A DNA stretch of 64,000 nucleotides, from NCBI RefSeq assembly GCF_009857135.1, contig NZ_CP047318.1, forward strand, positions 4,898,001-4,962,000. The letters are read 5' to 3'. The position numbers were made by a program, and so were the translations under genes. This stretch comes from Streptomyces sp. HM190 (GTDB lineage: Bacteria; Actinomycetota; Actinomycetes; Streptomycetales; Streptomycetaceae). How positions within the stretch are numbered: the stretch's first letter is position 1; each line of letters opens with the position of its first letter. The notes below the pieces were generated by a model. That model saw only the letters and a list, made by a program, of their open reading frames with translations, was not told where the DNA came from and made no database searches. Below, piece by piece: positions 1 through 7,945 of the stretch.

Positions 1-81
1 GCCGACCAGTTGCCGCGCAGGGTCCATATGCGCGACGGCCACAAGGTCGCGGACACCGCACCGACCGAGAGCCTCACATGA
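1..81 (+). CDS. ABC transporter ATP-binding protein, C-terminal end (partial)
   Basis: Only the last 26 codons are in the window, ending in TGA. The residues RRVHMRDGHKV match the usual tail of MacB/LolD-type ATPases (an RxVxMRDGxV strand after the H-loop). The stop overlaps the start of the next gene as ATGA, so the two are translationally coupled. The identity rests mostly on that coupling to an FtsX-like permease. Confidence 0.6.
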   Translation, partial: ADQLPRRVHMRDGHKVADTAPTESLT

Positions 82-1391
82 CAGCCACCCCCTCCGAACA
101 CTCCCGCTCCAAGCGCTCCGGCTCTGAGCCGTTCTCCCCCAGGCAGTCGGTTGCCGTGTCCCTGCGCTCGCGCAGCTCCGTCACGAACAGCGCGAAGCCC
201 GTACGGCTGGCCTTTCTGGATCTGTTGAGTCTGGGCATGCTGGGCCTGCGGACCCGCAAGATGCGTGCCGTGTTGTCGGCGCTCGGTATCTCCATCGGTG
301 TCGCCACGATGGTGGTGGTGACGGGGATCCCGGCCTCCAGCCACCGCGCGTTGATCGAAGAGATATCGGCGTTGGGTCCCAACATGCTGCGGGTACAGCC
401 GGTCGCCGGGCAGGCCGAGCCGGTCCCGCTGCCCGAGGGGTCGGTCGACATGGTGCGCCGGATCGGGCCGGTCACCGGGGCGAGCGCGGTGGCCAACACC
501 AACACGGAGGTGCAGCGTTCCGATGTCACCTCCGGGCAGGACTTCTCCAGTGCGGGGCTGAGTGTTCTGGCGGCCCGCCGGGATCTACTGGATGTCGTGG
601 GGGGCAGGGTCCTGTCGGGAAGGTTCTTCAGCAAAGCCGACGAACAGTTCCCCACCGCGGTCCTGGGCTACGAGGCGGCAGGCCGTCTCGGTATCGGGGA
701 GATTCCCGCGGACGAGCCGGCTCCGGAGATACGGATCGGCCGATCGTGGTTCACCGTCGTCGGCATCCTCCGTTCCGTACCCCTGGCCCAGGAACTCGAC
801 GTTGCCGTACTGACGGGATGGACCGCCGCCAAGAAGACACTGCGGTTCGAGGGAAACCCCACGGTGATCTACGTCAAGGCGGGGGAGGAGCACCTCGAAG
901 ACGTACGGAAGGTGCTGCCCGCCACCGTGTTCCCGGGACAGCCGGGGCAGGTTCAGGTCAGCCGTCCGTCCGATGCGCTGGCCGCCAAGCGTGCCACGCA
1001 GAACTCCTTCTCCGCGCTCTTCCTCGGGCTGGCCGGTGTCGCCCTGCTGGTCGGCGGGACAGGTGTGGCCAACACCATGGTCATCTCGGTGCTGGAGCGC
1101 CGCAGAGAGATCGGGCTCCGTCGAGCGCTGGGTGCGACCCGGGGCCAGATACGGGTCCAGTTCTTCACCGAGTCGGTGGCGCTCTCGCTGCTCGGCGCCG
1201 TCGCCGGAACAGCGCTCGGTGTGCTCGCCGCTGTCGGGTACGCGGCGTATCAGGGCTGGCCGTCCGTCATCCCCCTGGCCTCGGTCGGGGCCGGCTGCCT
1301 CGGTGCCGTGACGGTCGGCATGGTGGCCGGGGTCTACCCCTCGGTCCGTGCGGCCCGACTCCCCCCGACAGAGGCGCTGGCCTCGGCATGA
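78..1391 (+). CDS. FtsX/MacB-family ABC transporter permease
   Basis: 437 residues. A first membrane segment lies near residues 62-85 (starting around MRAVLSALGISIGVATM), then a periplasmic MacB_PCD-like domain of about 230 residues. The C-terminal FtsX domain has three membrane segments and the signature REIGLRRALGATRGQI, which contacts the ATPase. Together with the upstream ATPase it should form an exporter or mechanotransmission complex; the substrate cannot be read from sequence. The first ~50 residues are Ser/Arg-rich and precede the conserved part, so a later start is possible, but the ATGA overlap favours this one. Convergent with the FAD oxidase downstream. Confidence 0.85.
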   Translation: MTATPSEHSRSKRSGSEPFSPRQSVAVSLRSRSSVTNSAKPVRLAFLDLLSLGMLGLRTRKMRAVLSALGISIGVATMVVVTGIPASSHRALIEEISALGPNMLRVQPVAGQAEPVPLPEGSVDMVRRIGPVTGASAVANTNTEVQRSDVTSGQDFSSAGLSVLAARRDLLDVVGGRVLSGRFFSKADEQFPTAVLGYEAAGRLGIGEIPADEPAPEIRIGRSWFTVVGILRSVPLAQELDVAVLTGWTAAKKTLRFEGNPTVIYVKAGEEHLEDVRKVLPATVFPGQPGQVQVSRPSDALAAKRATQNSFSALFLGLAGVALLVGGTGVANTMVISVLERRREIGLRRALGATRGQIRVQFFTESVALSLLGAVAGTALGVLAAVGYAAYQGWPSVIPLASVGAGCLGAVTVGMVAGVYPSVRAARLPPTEALASA

Positions 1392-1575
1392 GCGGGCGTT
1401 CGGCCGTCGGCGCCCCGGCAGGTGGGGCGGCGACGGCCGAGTTCAGAAGGAGCGGGTCAGGGCGATGTCTCGGAACACCCGCGGGCTTCCTCCCCTCGGC
1501 CGGCAGGAGGCGGGGGCGAGAGTCGCTGTCGCTGACCGGGGCGGCGATGTCTCCTTCGCCTCACACGCGCGGGGG

Positions 1576-3003
1576 TCATGCGTCGGCGGTGTCCGTCGGC
1601 AGCGGTGTGGCGGTGAAGACGGAGTCCGGGTCGACTGCGGACTTCACGGCGAGCAGGCGTTCGGTGTTCGGCCCGTAGGAGTTCGCTACCTGGTCGGGCG
1701 TCTCCGGCCCCAGGAAGTTCACGTAGCCGCCCGGCAGGGAGAACGGCTGGAGGGCTGTGTGAGTCTCTTCCAGCCAGCGCAGGTGCGAGGACCCGCCGTC
1801 GCCGCTGCCTGTGTGTTGCTTGTTCTCGCCGTTCTCCCACAGGGAGATCAGCTCGACCATGAGGTGCGGTTCGCGTCGGCCGAAAGCCGTGGAGCCGACA
1901 GGTGGGCGGGTGGCGGCACCGTGGAACTGGTGCCACACGATCGCGGAGAACGGTGAGGTGAACTCCCGGGCAGCCCGGGTGAGGACGGTCGCGATGGAGC
2001 CCGTGACCGTCTGGACGGTCCGCGTGCGGATCGCGCCCCTGCGTCCGGGTGGGAACATGGCGTCCGTCGCTGCCAGCGTCGCGGAACGGGCGACCGGTCC
2101 CACCTCGGCGAGCACGGGTGTACCGAGTCCGGCCAGGGCACGTACCGGCCCGTTCTCGGCGTTCCCCACCTCCGGATCCCCTGACCAGGTGGGCGCGACG
2201 TACACCGTCGGCTTGCCGTCCGGGCCGGGAAGGAACCCCACGTCCACGGTCAGCTCGTCGGGACTGTCCTGAAGGATTCCCGCGAGGTCGGCCAGGATGC
2301 CGGCGCTCTGGTCGATCGGGTACAGGATGGTTCCCGAGACCACTGTCGGTACGGGGTGGAGACGGATCCGTGCCGAGGTCACGACGCCGAAGTTGCCACC
2401 GCCGCCGCGCAGGGCCCAGAAGAGGTCCGGATGGTGTTCGGCGTCGGTGTTCACCCGTGAACCGTCGGCCAGGACGACCTCGGCGCCGAGCAGGTTGTCG
2501 GCTGCGAGCCCGAACCGCCCGAGGAGGGGACCGTACCCGCCGCCGAGCGTGAGGCCGACCATTCCGACGGAGCCCGCCGTTCCGGTGGCGGCTGTCAGGC
2601 CCGCCCGCTCGGCGGCCGTGACGACGTCGGACGAGAGCGCCCCGCCCCCCACCGTCGCGTGACGGTGGTTGACGTCGACCCGCACTTCCCTCATGCCGGT
2701 CAGATCGAGAACCAGCCCACCGGGACGGAACGCCCGGCCCCAGAAGTCGTGACCCCCGCCACGCACGGAGAGCGGCACCCCGTGGTGACGAGCCGCGCGC
2801 ACGGCGGCCTGCACGTCAGCGGTGCTCGCGCACCGGACGACGACAGAAGGGCGGACGTCGACGGCTGCGTTGAACAACACCGCGGTTCGTGCGTACTCCG
2901 GTCCGTTGGTGAGCACACGGCCCGGCTGGATGGGGGACCGCAGCTCGGCCAGGAAGGCGGTGCCGAGCGCTTCGTGGGCGTCGGCGTCGTTGGGGGGTCG
3001 CAT
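1576..3003 (-). CDS. FAD-linked oxidase, berberine-bridge-enzyme type
   Basis: 475 residues starting MRPPNDADAHEAL; AGGAG lies 7 nt upstream of this ATG, whereas the open frame extends upstream without similarity. The FAD_binding_4 (PCMH) domain covers residues ~45-215. Its RGGGHDFWGR segment places His85 as the expected covalent FAD attachment residue. The glycine-rich LTLGGGYGPLLGRFGLAAD loop lacks the cysteine needed for a second covalent bond. The C-terminal BBE motif (NFLGPETPDQVANSYG) is intact. Such enzymes oxidise sugars, alkaloids or polyketide intermediates with O2; the substrate is unknown here. Confidence 0.85.
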   Translation of the reverse strand: MRPPNDADAHEALGTAFLAELRSPIQPGRVLTNGPEYARTAVLFNAAVDVRPSVVVRCASTADVQAAVRAARHHGVPLSVRGGGHDFWGRAFRPGGLVLDLTGMREVRVDVNHRHATVGGGALSSDVVTAAERAGLTAATGTAGSVGMVGLTLGGGYGPLLGRFGLAADNLLGAEVVLADGSRVNTDAEHHPDLFWALRGGGGNFGVVTSARIRLHPVPTVVSGTILYPIDQSAGILADLAGILQDSPDELTVDVGFLPGPDGKPTVYVAPTWSGDPEVGNAENGPVRALAGLGTPVLAEVGPVARSATLAATDAMFPPGRRGAIRTRTVQTVTGSIATVLTRAAREFTSPFSAIVWHQFHGAATRPPVGSTAFGRREPHLMVELISLWENGENKQHTGSGDGGSSHLRWLEETHTALQPFSLPGGYVNFLGPETPDQVANSYGPNTERLLAVKSAVDPDSVFTATPLPTDTADA

Positions 3004-3158
3004 GGTCACTCCTGTGTGCTCATCGGGTGCGGCTGTCGAGGGAGCAGTGCGGGTCCGGTGGCGGGACCGGTCCGGTAGCGCTCTGCCGGTGCGGCGAGGG
3101 CGTCGCGAACCGCCGGGGGGCCGGCCGTGTGTCGGGAGGGTGCTCGGTCCTGAACGCA

Positions 3159-3508
3159 TCAGGAGGAGGGCAGGTCGGGCTCGACGCACTGCTGGGCGAG
3201 AACGGTGGCCATGTCGGGCAGCAGCACGGCCACGGCGTCGTGGGTCAGTTCCGTCAGGCGCAGGCGCCCCCCCCGAGAGTGGCGACACCGAGGACGTGCT
3301 CACCGGCCAGTTGGGTGGTCTGCGCCGGTCCCCACAGAGCGGTGAGGCAGGTGCGGTCGTGTGCCGGCGGCTGCACCACCCCGAGGTTGGTGATGTGGAT
3401 GTCGGCGGCGGTCGCCACGGTCATCATCGCCTCGGCCTCCTCGGGGGTGGCCGGCGGCTGTCGGGCCAGCGCCTCCGACGTTCCTCGTCGCGGTCGTACT
3501 GAGGTTCA
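3159..3508 (-). pseudogene. Frameshifted remnant, C-terminal end of a possible condensation/acyltransferase-like protein
   Basis: Read leftwards from an in-frame stop at 3506-3508, one frame gives a protein-like stretch (ATAADIHITNLGVV, CLTALWGPAQTTQLAGEHVL, GVATLGG) that stops at 3254-3256. One frame over, it continues as RLRLTELTHDAVAVLLPDM to a natural stop at 3159. The junction is a run of eight C at 3267-3274; nine (or six) would restore one frame. The N-terminal part of any parent gene is absent. The pattern recalls the end of condensation-domain or PapA-type acyltransferases, but that is a guess. The rest of 3004-3158 holds only the FAD-oxidase leader. Confidence 0.45.
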
Positions 3509-3619
3509 GGCGTTCCAGCCGCCGCCCACGGCCCGGCGCGCAGGACAGGAGGCGCGCGGCGCCTCGCGCAGTCCGGGGACGAACGCGTCGAACCGCGTTG
3601 ACTTCCTCGCTCCGAGGGG

Positions 3620-4267
3620 TCAGCGACCGGCCGCGTCGAGCAGAGCGGAGTACCGCAGGCGGAGCGCGCGCTCCGTACTCGCCAGGACGGCCCCGACCCC
3701 CAGCGCGAGGTTCAGCCAGATCGGCAGGTGTATCGGCGATGCGAACGTTCCGATCCGCTGCGCGACGGGAGGAATCTGAGAGACGGGTTCGGCGAGCTGC
3801 AACAGGTTCAGGCCCACGCCTGTGACCAGCAGCAACACCGATCCGATGGCGATCGCCCGGCTCAGTCCCGGATGGCGGGCACCGAAGCGCGCCCGCCGTC
3901 CCTCCGCCGAGGCCGGGTCGGGCGTGAGCTGCTGCGGCTGCCCGCCCGAGGGGCGGTAGTGGCAGCGCCTGATGCCGTAGCCGCTCATCGCCACCTCGAT
4001 GACGCCCCCGTCGACGGGGAAGACCGCGGGCAGCTTCGACTCGGCCACGTGCCTGCCGTCCAGGAACAGATGCGCCCGGATCCTGCTGTCGTCCACCCGC
4101 GCCCAGTGCCGTACGTCGACCGCGTGCAGGCGGGCGGGCCCGTCGGCGGCGGGAAGCCGTAGCCAGAACAGGGAGCGAAAGGGGAGCTGCCACCAGCGGA
4201 ACCGCTGCAGTTCCCTGCCGTCTCCCGGCTTGAGGCGCCTTGATGCCGCCCACTGCTTCCAGGTCAT
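3620..4267 (-). CDS. Membrane protein of unknown function, TetR-linked
   Basis: 215 residues. A soluble N-terminal half is rich in Trp/Arg (FRWWQLPFRSLFWLRLP, then a beta-rich stretch LFLDGRHVAESKLPAVFPV). Two hydrophobic segments follow near residues 138-158 (AIAIGSVLLLVTGVGLNLLQ) and 180-200 (LPIWLNLALGVGAVLA). No family recognised. It is divergent from the TetR gene, and its promoter lies within the three-copy operator at 4304-4357, so TetR control is likely. Confidence 0.7.
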   Translation of the reverse strand: MTWKQWAASRRLKPGDGRELQRFRWWQLPFRSLFWLRLPAADGPARLHAVDVRHWARVDDSRIRAHLFLDGRHVAESKLPAVFPVDGGVIEVAMSGYGIRRCHYRPSGGQPQQLTPDPASAEGRRARFGARHPGLSRAIAIGSVLLLVTGVGLNLLQLAEPVSQIPPVAQRIGTFASPIHLPIWLNLALGVGAVLASTERALRLRYSALLDAAGR

Positions 4268-4303
4268 GCTCCGCCCCTTCTGCGCACGTCGGCCGCACCC
4301 TCA

Positions 4304-4357
4304 CTAGTACAGCGTGTTAGAGAAACGCTAGCACGCTGTACTAGTACGGTGTGCTAG
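4304..4357. promoter_or_regulatory. Triple TetR-type operator between divergent genes
   Basis: Three copies of a 17-bp motif CTAGTACrGyGTGyTAG: 4304-4320 (+), 4328-4344 (-) and 4341-4357 (+). The second and third overlap by their shared CTAG. Each copy is itself an imperfect palindrome (CTAGnAC...GTnCTAG). Location between a TetR gene and its divergent partner fits an autoregulatory operator; binding is inferred. Confidence 0.75.
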
Positions 4358-4397
4358 TACAGTGAAGGGGGTTGGGAGAAGCCAAGGAGAGCGGGAC

Positions 4398-5009
4398 ATG
4401 GACACACGCGAGAAGATCCTCCAGGCCGCCGCGCAGATGCTCGCCGAGGACATGACGGCGAAGCTGAGCGTGCGGGCGGTCGCCGCGCGTGCGGGAGTGA
4501 GCACCGGCTCGCTGAGGTTCCACTTCCCCACCCAGCGCGGCCTGCAGGACAGCGTGCTCGCGCGGATCTACGAGCACCTCCTGCCCGGCGACCCGATCCG
4601 GGACCGGACACTGCCGCCCCGCGAACGGCTGCTGAACTGCCTGCGGCAGGTCCTCGCACCGCTCGGCACCGACCAGGACGCGCGAACCGCATGGGGCACG
4701 ATCTACCGGAGCTTCATCGAACCCGAGCCGACCGAACCCGTACGCGCCGCATACCTCGCTCATGAGCGGGAGGCGGAGCGTCTGGTCGAACACTGGCTGA
4801 CCGTGCTCGCCGAGGAAGGCGCACTGCCCCCGGGGGACCACACCCGCAACGTCAGGTTCCTTCTCACCGTTCTCAACGGTCTCTCGGTAGAACGGGCCTT
4901 GCCCACCGGCGCATCCGTCCTGATCGCCGAGACCGAGACCCTCAACGCCGCCGTCGACCACGTCCTCTCCGTCGGCCCCGCACCGACCGCCGGGCCGACT
5001 CGGCCGTGA
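4398..5009 (+). CDS. TetR-family transcriptional regulator
   Basis: 203 residues from MDTREKILQAAAQML. AAGGAG about 10 nt upstream supports this ATG; the open frame reaches back to a GTG at 4362, immediately after the operator. The N-terminal HTH is clear: LSVRAVAARAGVSTGSLRFH followed by FPTQRGL. The all-helical C-terminal domain would be the ligand pocket; its ligand is unknown. Likely represses itself and the membrane protein to its left. Confidence 0.9.
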   Translation: MDTREKILQAAAQMLAEDMTAKLSVRAVAARAGVSTGSLRFHFPTQRGLQDSVLARIYEHLLPGDPIRDRTLPPRERLLNCLRQVLAPLGTDQDARTAWGTIYRSFIEPEPTEPVRAAYLAHEREAERLVEHWLTVLAEEGALPPGDHTRNVRFLLTVLNGLSVERALPTGASVLIAETETLNAAVDHVLSVGPAPTAGPTRP

Positions 5010-5274
5010 ACCGAACCAGCCACCCCTCCGCACCGCTTCTCCCCGACGGGTAGGGGCGCGTTCCCCCCGACAGGCAGAGGCGCGTTCCCCGCGACGGAGG
5101 GGCGCGAGCGCCAGAGTGATGCATGCCCCCTTGTGCGGAGCGGGCTGGTCGGCTGCCGACCTGCCCCATCAGGGGCCGCGGCGCGGTCCGCTGCCGCACG
5201 GGCCTCGTTCCAGTAGGCCGGTACAACGCTGCGCGGGCGGCACGGACGCGGCCTGGGCCTGCCCGGCGCCGCCC

Positions 5275-6027
5275 TCACCGCTGGGCGTCGTCTCTCTCGC
5301 TTCCCGCCGTGTCGTTCTCGACGAGGAGGGTGTGGACCCGCCGCAGCACGTCGAGGTGGGCGCGGTTGTGGAACTCGACCAGTGCGTGCACGGCGACCGA
5401 CTCCGCAACAGCCCTTTCCCGGTGCGAGGCCAGCCCGAGGTCGGCCAGACCAGGGTGTTCCCGGTGCTGCCGGCGGACTTCGACTGCCATGCGAGCAGCC
5501 AGCCGCTGCCGTACGTCGTCGGGAGCGTCCTCGTCGAGCGCCACGAACTCCGCTTCGACATCCCCGCGGGGTCCCGCGAGCTGTTCCTGGAGGGCGGCCA
5601 TCGCCACGGGTGTGAGGATGCTGGACAGGGCCATCAGCAGGGACCGCTGATTCTCGGGCAGGTCGTCGGCGAGCGTCCTGAAGTCCGGGGGCATGTCGAG
5701 CGCGGCCCGGTGCTCCATGACGGCCGCCAGTTCCCGCCGCATCCGCTGCCGCCGCTCGATGTCCGCCGCGAGTTCGGCGTCCAGGTCCCGGAGGATCTGC
5801 CGCGCCCTCTCGTCGCCGCTCTCGACCGAGGGGACGTCCGCGAGGGCCACGCCGAGGTCGGTCAGTCTGCGGATACGCAGGAGGCGCACCAGATGACTGA
5901 CGCCGTACAGCTTGTAGCCGTTGGACGCCCGTTCCGGCTCGTCCAGCAGACCGATCTCGTGGTAGTGCCGGACGGCCTTTGCCGTCGTGCCCGCGAGTTC
6001 CGCCAGTTGACGGGTACTCCACGCCAC
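5275..6027 (-). CDS. MerR-family transcriptional regulator
   Basis: About 250 residues from a GTG start (VAWSTRQLAELAGTTAKAVR). N-terminal winged HTH with the family hallmark VRHYHEIGLLDEPERASNGY, then a dimerisation helix. The ~150-residue Asp/Glu/Arg-rich helical C-terminal domain has no recognised effector signature. The start is tentative: a purine-rich GAGAGGGGG lies upstream. Divergent from the secreted hydrolase, with a copy of the same operator in front of each gene. Confidence 0.85.
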   Translation of the reverse strand: MAWSTRQLAELAGTTAKAVRHYHEIGLLDEPERASNGYKLYGVSHLVRLLRIRRLTDLGVALADVPSVESGDERARQILRDLDAELAADIERRQRMRRELAAVMEHRAALDMPPDFRTLADDLPENQRSLLMALSSILTPVAMAALQEQLAGPRGDVEAEFVALDEDAPDDVRQRLAARMAVEVRRQHREHPGLADLGLASHRERAVAESVAVHALVEFHNRAHLDVLRRVHTLLVENDTAGSERDDAQR

Positions 6028-6070
6028 CAGGAGCCCCCTCTCCAGGATCGTGCCCGGCGGCCATTGAAAA

Positions 6071-6143
6071 CCCTGCCCCTGGGGCACGGTCAACTCCGGC
6101 CGTTTCCGACCCGGCAGCCATTGACCGTGCCCCAGGGGCAGGG
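6071..6143. promoter_or_regulatory. Mirror-image MerR-type promoter/operators
   Basis: A 23-bp sequence at 6121-6143, beginning TTGACCGTGCCCCAGGGG, is repeated exactly in inverted orientation at 6071-6093. Each copy starts with a -35-like TTGACC pointing to its own gene, followed by a GC dyad (TGCCCCAGGGGCA) within the spacer, as MerR regulators bind. On the minus strand a 19-bp spacer leads to TTCAAT; the plus-strand -10 is poor. Divergent control by the MerR protein is inferred. Confidence 0.7.
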
Positions 6144-6192
6144 AGTGGGCTGGTCGCGACCACCACCACGAACCCGTATGCGGAGACTGGAC

Positions 6193-7704
6193 ATGAATCG
6201 ACAAGGCAGTGTCGCCCAGAGCCTGGCCCTCTTGGCGGTCCTCGGCCTGGGCGCGTCGCTGACCACCGTGCCCGCCGCCGCCGAGGAGGCGAAAGCACCC
6301 CGGGCGAACTGGGGTCGGTGCCCCGACGACGTCGTGGCGGAAGCCACTCCGACCGTGCTGCAGTGCGCCACCGTGTCCGTGCCGCTGGACTACGCCCGTC
6401 CGGAGGGCGAGCAGATCGACCTCACCGTCTCCCGGCTGGCCGCCACCGACCCGGACAAGAGGCGCGGTGTTCTCATGCTCAACCCGGGCGGCCCCGGCGG
6501 ATCCGGGCTGGCGCTCTCCGCGCTCCTGGTGGCCCAGGGCCTGCCCAGCAGCGTCACCGACCGCTACGACCTGATCGGCATGGACACCCGCGGGATCGGT
6601 CATTCCACACCGGTCGGCTGCGGCTTCACCACGGACAGCCCCTACTACTCCAACATCCCGCCCTACGCGGTGGACGACGCCGCGGTCACCGCACAGGCGA
6701 AGGTCGCCGAGCAGGTAGCCCAGCAGTGCGCGGACAACGACGACGACGGCCGACTCCGTCACCTCACCACCGCGAACACCGCGCGCGACCTGGACCGGAT
6801 CCGGGCCGCACTCGGCGTGGAGAAGACCAGCTACCTGGGCTATTCCTACGGCACGGCACTCGGTGCTGCCTACGCGTCGATGTTCCCCGAGCGCTCCGAC
6901 CGAATCGTGCTCGACAGCAACATCGGGGACACCCACCTCGACCGCGACGGCATGCGCCGCTACGCGCTCGGCATGGAGCAGACCCTGCCGGACTTCGCGA
7001 AGTGGGCCGCCGACCGCCACGACAGCTACGGACTGGGCCGCACACCCGGGCAGGTCCGGGCGTCCTACCTCACCATCGCCGCCAGACTCGACAAGGCTCC
7101 CGTCGCAGGGATCGACGGCGGTCTCTTCCGGCTCCTGACCTTCGGCCACCTGTTCAAGCAGACGCAGTACCCCACGCTGGCGCAGACCTGGCAGACGCTG
7201 CTCGAAGGCGACGCGGCCGCGGTCCGCCGCCTTCGGGCCGACCAGCAGGAAGGGACGGACGGGCCGGTGTCGCCGACCGACAACGCCCTGACCGTGTTCC
7301 TCGCCGCCACCTGCAACGACGTCGAGTGGCCCGAGGACGTCGACACCTACCGGCGGGGCGTCGCCGAGGACCGTGAGCGCTACCCGCTGTACGGCGCTGC
7401 CACCGCCAACATCACACCCTGCGCCTTCTGGCCGTACACCCCCGCCGAACCGCCCGTGGAGGTCGACACCGAAGGCCCGCGCAACGTGCTGCTCCTGCAG
7501 AACCGCAGGGACGCGTCGACCCCGCACGTGGGAGGGAAGATGCTGCGCGAGAAGTTCGGTGACCGCGCCCGGCTGGTCAGCGTCGACGACAGCGGGCACG
7601 GCGTCTACGTTCTGGGCAAGAACTCCTGCGCGTTGAACACCACCACGCGCTACCTCGTCGAGGGCGAGATGCCCGCGAAGGACACGTTCTGCCGCGCGGA
7701 CTGA
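6193..7704 (+). CDS. Secreted alpha/beta-hydrolase, tripeptidyl aminopeptidase (SlpD/TAP) type
   Basis: 503 residues. Signal peptide: MNRQGS, a hydrophobic core LALLAVLGLGASLTTVPA and an AEEAKAP cleavage region. The hydrolase domain carries the oxyanion segment LNPGGPGGSG and the nucleophile elbow GYSYGTALG. The C-terminal TAP-like domain includes LLQNRRDASTPHVGG and DDSGHGVY, supplying the catalytic Asp/His. Relatives in streptomycetes remove tripeptides from secreted proteins. Expression is probably under the neighbouring MerR protein. Confidence 0.88.
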   Translation: MNRQGSVAQSLALLAVLGLGASLTTVPAAAEEAKAPRANWGRCPDDVVAEATPTVLQCATVSVPLDYARPEGEQIDLTVSRLAATDPDKRRGVLMLNPGGPGGSGLALSALLVAQGLPSSVTDRYDLIGMDTRGIGHSTPVGCGFTTDSPYYSNIPPYAVDDAAVTAQAKVAEQVAQQCADNDDDGRLRHLTTANTARDLDRIRAALGVEKTSYLGYSYGTALGAAYASMFPERSDRIVLDSNIGDTHLDRDGMRRYALGMEQTLPDFAKWAADRHDSYGLGRTPGQVRASYLTIAARLDKAPVAGIDGGLFRLLTFGHLFKQTQYPTLAQTWQTLLEGDAAAVRRLRADQQEGTDGPVSPTDNALTVFLAATCNDVEWPEDVDTYRRGVAEDRERYPLYGAATANITPCAFWPYTPAEPPVEVDTEGPRNVLLLQNRRDASTPHVGGKMLREKFGDRARLVSVDDSGHGVYVLGKNSCALNTTTRYLVEGEMPAKDTFCRAD

Positions 7705-7945
7705 CCACCCGACCCGCACCGCCCGACCCGCACCGCCCGCAGCGGCCGGACTGTCTCCGGCTCCCGGCCCATGCCACGGGGTGCCGGCGCCGGACAGCCC
7801 GTGCCGCGTCCAGGTCACCGTCGATGCCGACGCCCGGCGGGTCGTGGCCACCGCCCGTCCGGGGGTCCCGGGCAACAGGGCCGACGCCCACGTGTGGTGC
7901 GTCTCCTCACGCCCGGACCGCTGCGGTCCTGCTTCCGGTACGCCG

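Noticed and set aside
3004..3303. Extended start for the FAD oxidase
   Set aside because: Conserved sequence begins at 3003 with AGGAG; the extension overlaps the frameshifted remnant.
5116..6192. Upstream extension of the secreted hydrolase frame
   Set aside because: Antisense to the MerR gene; the signal peptide at 6193 marks the true start.
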